In this document: piece by piece, positions 55,238 through 64,000 of the stretch
Position numbering within the stretch: position 1 is the first letter of the stretch
Layout: every line of letters begins with the position of its first letter
DNA from: Malania oleifera
Lineage: Eukaryota; Streptophyta; Magnoliopsida; Santalales; Ximeniaceae
NCBI RefSeq assembly: GCF_029873635.1
Contig: NC_080422.1
Coordinates: forward strand, 6,355,764 to 6,419,763
Direction: 5' to 3'
DNA: 64,000 bases
Notes under the pieces: generated by a model
Databases searched by the model: none
What the model saw: the letters and a program-made list of their open reading frames with translations, nothing else
Told to the model about the DNA's origin: nothing
Made by a program: the position numbers and the translations under genes

Positions 55238-58010
55238 CCAGTGGGCATTTAGGAGAAAGTATCATTAGCCGACCTTGTGGTGTTAGGCTTATAGGGAGGT
55301 TCGACATGATATTGGGCATGGATTGATTGACAGCTAATTATGCCAGCATTGTTGCTATTAAAGAGAAGTAATCTTTAAACCCCTAAGTGAGTAGGAATTC
55401 AAATTTGTAGGATCATGTGTGTGCGCACCGCCAGAGTTAGTGTAGGTTATTTAAGTGGAAAGGCTAATACAGATTGGTTGCCAAGGGTATGTTGTGTATA
55501 TCCAGTATACGTCAAAAGAAGAATTGAAACAAGCTGATATTCTGGTAGTCAGGGAATTTCCAAATATTTTTAGAGAAACTACCCGGCACCAATATCTAAA
55601 GTGCCATATAGAATGGCCCCTGATGAACTGAAAGAGTTGAAGGATCAGTTGCAGGATTTATTGAATAAAGGGTCTATTAAAGCTAGTGTATCGCCCTGGG
55701 GAGCTCCAGTGTTATTTGTGAAGAAGAAGGATGGGTCTATGAGGATGTGCATAGATTACAAGGAAATAAATAAAGTAACAATTAAAAACAAGTATCTTCT
55801 ATCCCGTATTGACGACTTATTTGATCAGCTTCAGGGCACACGGGTGTATTCCAAGATCAACCTCAGGTAAGGTTATCACCACGTGAAAGTTAAAACTAAG
55901 GACATCTCAAAGACAACTTTCAGGAGATATGGGCATTATGAATTTCTAGTTATATCATTTGGTCTAACGAATGCTCTTACTGTATTCATGGATTTGATGA
56001 ATAGAATCTTTTACCAGTATTTAGACCAGTTCATTGTGGTTTTCATTGATGTCATACTGGTCTACTTAAGGAGTTTTGAGGAGCATGAGATGCATCTAAG
56101 GCTAGTACTTCAGATGCTCAAGGAAAAGAAATTGTATGCAAAGTTTAGTAAATGTGAATTTTGGTTAGAGAAAGTTACGTTTTTGGGGCATGTTATATCA
56201 GGAAATGGAATTGCGGTATATCCTAACAAGATAGAGGCAGTAGTGAATTGGGTCAAGCCAAGGAATGTACAGGAAGTCAGGAGTTTCTTGGGACTGGCGG
56301 GATATTACCGTCGGTTTGTAGAAGGATTCTCAGCATTGTCAGGGCCTTTGACGCGACTAACTGAAAGAATGTCAAGTTTGAATGGGACGATAGTTGTGAG
56401 TAGAGCTTTCAGGAATTGAAACAAAAGTTTGTCATAACACCAGTATTGACTATTCCATCAGGAGGTGATGGTTATATGATCTACTATGAAGAATCTTTGA
56501 GGGGGCTCGGATGTGTATTGATGCAGCAGGGTAGAGTGGTGGCATATGCTTCCAGATAATTGAAAGAATATGAAAAAAATTATCCCACTCATGATCTAGA
56601 ATTGGCTGCAGTGGTTCATGCATTGAAAATTTGGAGACATTATCTGTATGGAGAGAGATGCGAAATATTTTCAGACCATAAAAGTTTAAAGTACTTCTTC
56701 ACGCAGAAGGAGCTGAACATGTGGCAAAGAAGATGGTTAGAGCTCATCAAGGATTGTGATTGCATCATCAGCTACTATCAAGGTAAAACAAATGTGATGG
56801 CTAATGCGCTGAGCCGAAAATCCATGATAGCAATATTGTCAGCAGTGTTTGACATGCCAGAAGGTTAAGGCTGAGCACTAGAGGCCGACGGGCCAGTTAC
56901 ATCCACTTTACATCTTGGAGTGGAAATGGGATCACATTTCTATGGACTTCATGACGGGTTGACCGCCTATGCGGTAGGGACAAAATGCTATTTGGGTGGT
57001 TTTAGATCGAATGACGAAGACCACCCACTTTATTCCTATTAAAGTCAACTACTCCATGGACAGATTGATAGAAATATATATTCAAGAGATAGTACGATCA
57101 CATGGTGTGCCAGTATTTATAGTATCAGATCGGGACCCACATTTCACATCACGATTTTGGAGAAGCTTGCAGGAGGTTCTGGGGTCTTAATTGTCATTCA
57201 GCATGGCATTTCATCCTCAGATGGATGGGCAGTCAGAGAGGATGATTCAGATATTATAGGATATGCTACGAGCATATGTGCTAAATTTTGGGGGTAGTTG
57301 GACTAGTATCTGCTGCTAGTAGAATTTGCATACAATAACAACTATCAAATCAGTATCGACATAGCACCTTACGGGGCACTATATGATAGTAGATGTCGTT
57401 CTCCTTTATACTGAGATGAGATAGGTGAGAGGCAAGTTTTGGGACCAAAAATAGTATAACTGGCGTACGATAAAGTCCAGCTTATTAGAAATAGAATCAA
57501 TGCAATTTAGAATCGGCAGAAAAGATACGCTGATAATCATTACTGAAAGTTGGAATTTGAAGTGAAAGATCATGTATTTCTAAAAATAGTTCTGGTGAAA
57601 GGTACCATGAGGTTTGGGAGGAAGGGTAAGCTGAGCCCTAGGTTTATTGGCCCTTTCGAGATACTTTAGAGGATGAGGTCAATTGCCTACCGGCTAGTTT
57701 TACCACCAGTTTTATCCAGAATACATGATGTGTTTCATGTTTCATGTTTCTATGCTGAGAAAATACGTCCCAGATCCCTCCCACGTGGCCAGTTATGCAG
57801 GGATAGAACTCAGGGATTCACTGGTTTATGAAGAGATACCAGTGCAGATCTTAGACAAGAAAGAACAAGAATTACGTATTAAGAGAATTCCATTAGTGAA
57901 AGTTCTGTGGAGAAATCATGCGGTGGAAGAAGCTTCATGGAGCTTGAGGAAGAAATACAACATAAATACTAGCATCTATTTAGTGGGGATCAGTAGTAAT
58001 TAGGGAAAGA
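53977..58010 (+). mobile_element. Gypsy F: gag-pol region
   Basis: Domains by approximate position: gag (54060-54440), two CCHC knuckles (54495-54600), protease remnants (54640-55330), reverse transcriptase (55600-56400, with [16 protein letters not shown]), RNase H (56440-56840, with [19 protein letters not shown]), integrase (56880-57560) and a chromodomain-type end (57725-58000). The segment is degraded throughout. Confidence 0.88.
54905..55238 (+). repeat. Long (TTA/TTG/TCA)n microsatellite inside Gypsy F
   Basis: About 330 bases of TTA triplets, beginning with a GTT run and punctuated by ATC triplets and one T-rich break near 55020. It lies between the protease and reverse transcriptase parts. 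Element D has no such tract. Confidence 0.95.
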
Positions 58011-58271
58011 TGTAGGTAAGTATGTTAAGTTTCTTTTATGCATGTTAGTTAGTACATGTAATAATTTTTTGTTAGCAGGTAGTGTTTTGGTTTTTGGGAG
58101 AAAATTTCTTTTATATATAATCTATAATCTCCCAGAACCTTGAATGTAACCACAGTATTCCTCCGCCACAAGTGAGGGTAAGTAATAAAATAAGTAACCC
58201 ATTTTCCTCAAAGGATGGGGTTCAATACAGATAGTAAATTTCGAGGATGAAATTTTATGAGGAGGAAAGAA

Positions 58272-60372
58272 TGTAGAGACTTAAAGAATTATAAAAATTA
58301 AATAATAAAAGAAAGGAAAGAAAAAAATTTTCAAAAAGGGGATTTAGCAGGGTCTCGTCGACGAGTGCAGGGTAATCATCGACGAACAGGCTTCTTGGGC
58401 TTATCGATGTGGATGCGTGTCTCGTCAATGAGACATTACCGAGAGGGCTGATTTCAGGGTCTGAAATTCGTCGATGAGGAGTAAATGTTCGTTGACAAAC
58501 TTCCTTCATGGACTCGTCGACGAGGTGACGTGTCTTGTTGACGAATTCGTGTTTTACAAATATGTCAAATTCAAGTTTTCATCGAACGAAATTGCATGCA
58601 GGGTTTTCTTTCTCTATATTTCATCTTCCCCACCTTCTCTCTAGGTTTTTGGTTTTGTCCTTCGCTGGTTCGACGATCGAAAGCCGCTACGCTACTCCTG
58701 AGAAGATTCTCTTCAAGTCTGCTAGAGTAGTTCGTTGGTTAGGCCAACTTGGGCACATCCCAAAATCTGGGTAAGTTGGTTATTTTAAGCTTTATAAGGT
58801 ATTTGGTGCTTCTTGACTGAGAAAAATATTTTAGATAGAGCAATACTAAAGTTTTGTTGGGGAAAATGTAATTTTGGGGTGTAGGTTTGGTTTAAATTGT
58901 GGGCTTCTCAGTTAGTTAGGTAAGGGGATAAATTAAGTCAGCATTTTTCATGAAATTATTTATTAATATACAACATTTATTTTCAGGAAAATATATATGT
59001 TATAGAACTATGTTTGGGAATATTGTTGTTGAATAGGGAAATGATTTTAATACATTTTATAAGGAAATATGATTTCAAAACAAATTATGAGTTTAGAAGG
59101 TTACTTACATTTGTGTGGCATGAGTATAATATTTTCATGAAAATTATGCTATATTGAAATATTATGATTTTTCCAAGATAAACATGATATAGCAGTTTTC
59201 AGGAAAAACCATAAAAACAGTACAAAAACTATGGTTTTAAGAATATTATGTTTACAAGTGCAAGATTTTCATGTACAAGTATGTCATGTTATGCCGGCGC
59301 CAGTGTCATGATTTTTACGTTATGGTATGACGACAAAAAATGTCGTAATTATGCATGTTATGTCAAGATTCAAGAAAATATTTTTATGTCATATTTTATT
59401 CTGAAATATGAAACTATTATGTTCAATATCATGAAATGTAATATATGTTATCATAACCCAAACAGCTTAGTTTAGTTTCACGAAACACGATACCGTAGCT
59501 GTATGTTCACATTTACGTTTACATTTATATTAGTGCTATCACACATCTTATGCAGAGTGTGGGAGATGGCAGTCGATGTGGCTTTATGGGAGTGTCGTAG
59601 TTCTCCTGGTAGTTCGGCATAGGTGGAACAGGCCCATTGTACTTACACACCTTTGTTTGACTTAGCATGGTCGGCCTGCCATTGCTAAGTCCCGCTTTCG
59701 AGCCGCACAACCCTGTTATGTGGGGGGTAAGACATGACGATAACTAACTATCTATCTATCTTGGGTAATATTTCAAGTATGCTATAGTTTTTGATTTTCC
59801 TATACAGAAATTTTAGTATGTTAACCTATGTTATGACAAATCATGCTTTATTTAGATATGATACAAACTGTTTTTATTAGATATGAATTATGTACCGTTT
59901 ATATGTATATCACGAAAAATACCCATGTTGCCACACACTGATATTAGTTTATCTCCTTTATTGAGAGGTGTCTCACCCCAGGCATACAAACATTTCAGGA
60001 AACCCAGGTGGGAGGGCGGACCGAGGTCCACGGCAGTAGAGATTGGTCGAGCTAACCTGTCTGTAGGGTAAGTGGGTGAGATAGGGTCAGATGGATTTTT
60101 GGATTATGACCCTAGGATATTTTTTGGTCTTTTTGGGATGTGTATATGTATATGACAGATTTAGTAAAACTCTGGTATTGTGACTGGTTGGATGGTATGT
60201 ATGTACTTTATGTTTTCCGCTGCTTAGGTATCAGAGATGTATGACAGGTATTTCTTTGGTACCCACGAGTCCAAGTTGGTCATGATTAGTATAGTTTATA
60301 AGTAGGTTTACAGGGTTATTATGTATGTTGTTATATAAAAAATAATTATGAAAAAATTGGCAGGTCGTTACA
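58272..60372 (+). repeat. 3' LTR of Gypsy F
   Basis: A 2101-bp LTR paired with 49159-51291. Its GTCGAC array (about 58350-58545) keeps several units closer to the palindrome (CTCGTCGACGAG at about 58353 and 58516) than the 5' copy. It lacks the long (TA)n tract seen in the 5' LTR. Confidence 0.92.
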
Positions 60373-61190
60373 TGAACACTTAAGTCCAATTCGGACCGTT
60401 AGCTCTAATATCAATTATTGAGAAGAAACTGTCATCCTCATAGGAGTAAGTTCAATTTTCCAACAATTTCTCAAATGGGACTTATCCTCGCGCCTTACGT
60501 GCCTCGAATTGCATTTCATGTGCCTTTGAACTAATCCTACCTCCCATGTATTGACCTTATTTGAATGCATCTACTAAGCTTAAATGATCCTTATTGGCCT
60601 TGGTCACATACTTGGTCCTCCAACTATTAGCACGTAAGGAGAATTAGTTTCACACCTTGATTTTATGATGTCACTCGTCTAGAGTTGCGAACCATTGGTC
60701 CTCATACCAATTGTAGAGGAATTAGTGCTTCAAATTATAGGAGCACACACACAACAAATACGAAAATTAAATAAATATCAAAGGGAGAAGAAGAGTACGA
60801 ATTTACTTAGTTCGACAATATGCCTATGTCTATTGAGTTCGTGTGCAATTTTCACTATCAATGAAAAACTATTTTTTGAACTAGGTTTCATCAACCCTCG
60901 ACTACAATGTATATATATAACCCCATATGAAAGTTCATATAATAAATAGTTTTATTGAACCATGAATTTAACATACTGTACCCCCTCCTATGAAATACAT
61001 TGGTATTATATCATGACTCTAACATACCATACCCTCATATGATATACGGTTGTATTGCATCATGAATCTAATTTATAATAATTTTCAAATGTATATCCTC
61101 TAAATATAAGTCACAACTGAACAAATTATATATATCAACACTTGATATACATAATTATAAATTCTCATTATAAAGCCTTGAGGTATTAGT
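60373..61190 (-). mobile_element. Degraded Copia/TRIM LTR pieces
   Basis: The interrupted TRIM-like repeat resumes after F (60373-60425) with a decayed primer-site region. A Copia-like LTR starts at about 60713 (TGTAGAGGAATTAG), next to CCTCATACCAAT, a decayed primer site on the minus strand. It contains TTAGTTCGACAATATGCC and then matches 48240-48500. No coding sequence is seen. Confidence 0.5.
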
Positions 61191-61199
61191 AGCTATTTC

Positions 61200-61560
61200 T
61201 TATGAATAGAAAAGATTGTATAGTCCAAAGACTAATAAAGCAATTAAAAAAAATGATGTCAAATCCGAATCTTAACCCTAATCCTAGTTATAAACTAAGA
61301 GTAGAACAATTAAATTAACAATAAATAAATGATTTTTTTTTGTCATTTCATGTATTTTCAAAACCTAGGAAAAGTTTTTGTTTTAATTTTTTATAGGAAA
61401 GGAGAAAGCTTTGGAAAAAATCAGAACAAAGAATAAAAAAGTGATATGGAAGGATTTAGAAGCCTTGCAAGGGAAGGTGAGACAATTGTCCACATCTTCC
61501 ATACCCTGTCCAAGCTTCAACTTGATTACTATGTACCCAAGTTTGCTTTTTTAAGTCAAA
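61200..61560. other. Block duplicated from the downstream flank of UGT copy 2
   Basis: 61345-61490 matches 40585-40730 (TATTTTCAAAACCT, AGCTTTGGAAAAAA, GATTTAGAAGCCTT, GTGAGACAA in the same order). Non-coding as far as can be seen. Confidence 0.5.
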
Positions 61561-61985
61561 AGTAGTTTTTATAAAATAATATTTTTCCTAAATTACTTTG
61601 AATACGATACTATCTTTTTCTTTTTCTTCTTCTTTTATTCTTTGTTCCACATAAAGAATGTCATAATGGTGATTACTATCCACTTTTTTTTTTTTTAAAT
61701 GACCTTTATCATATATTCAGATGACTGAATAGAGTAGGGTAGAAATAAAAATAGAATATTTTTATATAGGCATATAATACTTTAATAAAAGAAAAGCAAT
61801 AACTACTCGTGTTAAGGTCGGTTGCTCTCCTGATGGATAAATATATGTTTTAAATATTACCATAAGAATAACACCATCTTTTGCATTATTAGTTGTTTAA
61901 AAATGATATTCGTATTTATAAATTATTAGTTTGGTGCACATGTGATTTCTTTTTTATTTATTTATTTTATGATGAATAAATAAAA
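61561..61985. other. AT-rich spacer, nothing recognised
   Basis: T- and A-rich sequence with no feature I can support. Confidence 0.5.
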
Positions 61986-62187
61986 ATTATAATTTTTTTT
62001 TCAGTTAGCATATCTCCCTAATTAAGTTAATTGACCAATCTCCATGATTTAGGCAAATCTCCATGATTTGTGTAATTATTGAGTTACCTTTGTGAGCTTG
62101 TCTCCTTTACCTATAAAAGGATGACTCTTGTACAGTTTCATATATACAAAGAATAATATAGTTTTCTTAGTTCTAACATGGTATCAG
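61986..62187 (+). mobile_element. Copia-type LTR end with primer site
   Basis: A TATA-like CTATAAAAGGATG (about 62111) is followed by a leader ending TTCTAACA (62178) and TGGTATCAG (62179-62187), the start of a tRNA-Met primer site. This is the 3' end of a plus-strand LTR. The rest of the element is displaced by the Gypsy LTR that starts at the next base. The left limit is not defined. Confidence 0.6.
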
Positions 62188-63825
62188 TGTAACGACCTGC
62201 TATTTAACTGGGTTTTTATTTTTATTTTTTATACTATGACATTTAACATGTTCTGATACCATACTGGATTAAACCCAATCATCAATCTGAGCAGCGAGAA
62301 ATAAAAATCAAATAAACATAACTATATGTAATTATATACAATACCAGAGTGTTAAAGTGATTCCCAAAATATACATATATGTATGTTCCCCAAAATACCC
62401 TCAACTGGCTGGGGCTATACAAAAATACTCCAAAAACATGCTCACTATCTACTGTTAGGGCAGTACTGCAACCCCTCTATCTGCGAGCCTAATCTGCTCG
62501 CCTACTTGGGTCACCTGAAAAATGTTAAATTAATTGGGATGAGCCAACGCTCAGTAAAACGAAATATGTTATTCCTAGTATGTGGAAAATGAGTTACAAT
62601 ATTATGAAAATGTGTTTCTATATAATCATGTATAACTAGATCTATGAATAATATACAAATAACAGAAACCACTACCAATTCTATATTGCTTAACATATCT
62701 GTAATTTTAGGTTACTAGTCAAAATACTTCTAATGTACATAAGTATATTCTTTGTCTCTGCAAATCTGTATATACATAATAATAACTGAAACTTCACTGT
62801 GGATAACTGTGTGTCATAATTTAACCCCTCATGACAGGGTTGTGCGGCCCGTAGGCAGGATCTACCTTGGCTGGCCGACCATGGTAAACCACTATACTCC
62901 CTCATTCTGATATGCCCTCCTCAACCCATATCTAATGGGGAGCCTGTCCACGTCAGGATAGTATACGATCGACCTACTACCACGTATTATCTGAATAGGT
63001 GGTTGCACTCTGAACTGAATATCTGTAGCTACGGTACCGTGCTTTGTTGTATGGTCCTACAGGGTCTAATACTATATAATAGATTTCTATATACAACTAA
63101 CTATTTTACTATGATTCTGTAATAATTGTATTAACCATGACACTATAATAAACTGTAATTGTATCATTTGTATTTCTGAATTGAACTGTAATTTGTAAGT
63201 CATGGTACTGAAAACTGTATAATCATGGTACTGAAAACTGTATAATTATGATATTGAAAACTGTATAATCATGGTATTCTGTAATTACTATAAAACATAA
63301 CCAATGGCTGTATATTCTGTGAAACATATCCTGAAATACTGTAAAACATGTTTCTTTACTATACCCCTATTCTCAAGCCACACAGAAATTTTAAACATAT
63401 TATATATAAATAATAAACTGTATAAATTTCTGTTGTGAATAGTCATATGATAAAAACGTATAGGTTATACTGAAACATAGTAAAATTGCCTAACAGAACA
63501 TATTTCCCTTGCCTGTTTCCTGCTAAAAATCCCCTACTATAACGGGTTCTACACCCGCATAATTCTCTACTCAACACCCTGAAAATCACATTTTTCAGAA
63601 CATAATATCAATATTTCTTGACCTACATCATTTCCTACAACTGTCGGAAGGCCAAAAACTGAATAAAAGACCTTACCCTGGATTTGAGATGAATTCCAAC
63701 TTCATTTTACCAACGATCCGTTCCGACAGACTTGAAGAGAACTCCACCAAGAACATCGTGGTGGCCTTAGATCGTCGATCCGGTGACTAACGGGGCCAGA
63801 ATCAAAGAGAGAAGGGGAAAGGGCC

Positions 63826-63907
<82 letters not shown>

Positions 63908-64000
63908 GGTTTGCGGCTGAATTTCTGCGATTAAAATCAGTTTAGGGCTATTTATACTGCGGGATTCATCGACGAGCCACGTCACCTCATCGATGAGTCC
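62188..64000 (-). mobile_element. Gypsy LTR, cut by the window edge
   Basis: Starts TGTAACGACCTGC exactly like D. It contains GGGATGAGCCAACGCTCAGTAA, the GGTTGTGCGGCCCGTAGGC box (62838-62856), a (GA)n tract (about 63829-63902), a TATA box (TATAAATAGC on minus, about 63948-63957) and the first GTCGAC-type units (63967 onward). The remainder is outside the window, so solo LTR versus whole element is unknown. Confidence 0.85.
63829..63902 (+). repeat. (GA)n microsatellite in LTR leader
   Basis: About 70 bases of GA at the same place in the LTR as in both LTRs of D. Confidence 0.95.

Larger units (their letters stand above)
49159..60372 (+). mobile_element. Gypsy element F (chromovirus, Tekay-like), full length
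   Basis: An 11.2-kb element including a 2.1-kb nested solo LTR, with perfect target copies TGAAC (49154-49158 and 60373-60377) and LTRs 49159-51291 and 58272-60372. Order: 5' LTR, primer site TGGTATCAGAGC (51295-51306), gag, CCHC knuckles, protease, a very long ATT repeat, reverse transcriptase, RNase H, integrase, chromodomain-type end, polypurine tract AGGAGGAAAGAA (58260-58271) and 3' LTR. The leader after the primer site closely matches that of D. The LTRs differ by about 8-10% in their first 500 bp. It is broken, with around ten or more interruptions, and inactive. Confidence 0.92.

Noticed and set aside
54856-55326. Long Leu/Ser/Tyr-rich and Asn-rich reading frames
   Set aside because: They are translations of the TTA microsatellite inside Gypsy F.
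60373-64000. Possible UGT relic expected from the duplicated flank
   Set aside because: I found no PSPG-box or N-terminal UGT motif on either strand in this part; only the flank block is present.

Overview
The window is nuclear DNA from a flowering plant with a repeat-rich genome. It has two intact host genes, both intronless UDP-glycosyltransferase (UGT) genes on the minus strand. Nearly everything else is LTR retrotransposon sequence, mostly old and nested, plus AT-rich spacer and one CACTA DNA-transposon end. The species cannot be named from the sequence. The UGT genes are much richer in G+C than their surroundings.

Layout. 1-2900 is a pile of repeats: a Gypsy LTR inside a Copia remnant (A), a CACTA tail, and a minus-strand Gypsy LTR fragment. 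3205-4638 is UGT copy 1, followed by its promoter side and spacer to 7372. 7373-38650 is one Copia element (B), plus strand, stretched to 31 kb by insertions. It holds four solo LTRs (9646, 11769, 14791 and 17184) and a whole minus-strand Tnt1/Tork-like Copia (C, 20125-37051). C in turn holds a whole minus-strand chromodomain Gypsy element (D, 22127-31450) and another solo LTR (33782-35951). Subtracting the insertions, B and C each come to about 5.5 kb, the normal Copia size, which supports the reading. 38651-41842 is AT-rich spacer. 41843-43273 is UGT copy 2, with a promoter side clearly related to that of copy 1. 44679-49158 holds TRIM-like repeats and broken Copia pieces (G). 49159-60372 is a plus-strand Gypsy element (F) of the same general lineage as D, with a solo Copia LTR in its gag. 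60373-64000 is further debris, a short block also found beside UGT copy 2, and another Gypsy LTR that runs off the window.

How the genes relate. The two UGTs are about 79% identical in protein (hand count). They share a 31-bp block 82-87 bp upstream of the start codon and about 1 kb of weaker upstream similarity, so they are a tandem duplication later forced 37 kb apart by retrotransposons. They look like UGT72-type (arbutin synthase/hydroquinone glucosyltransferase-like) enzymes of phenolic metabolism.

Most unusual signal. Immediately upstream of the TATA box, many LTRs here carry an array of short palindromes. In the Gypsy LTRs and in one Copia LTR the unit is CTCGTCGACGAG. In two SIRE-like Copia solo LTRs the arms differ (TGTCAG...CTGACA; GACA...TGTC), but a GTCGAC core can be inferred. 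Copia C instead has one 12-bp inverted repeat built from MSA-like MYB sites. The position and the palindromic form are kept while the sequence changes, which suggests convergent promoter evolution among unrelated LTR elements of one genome. Ages and divergences quoted here are rough hand estimates.
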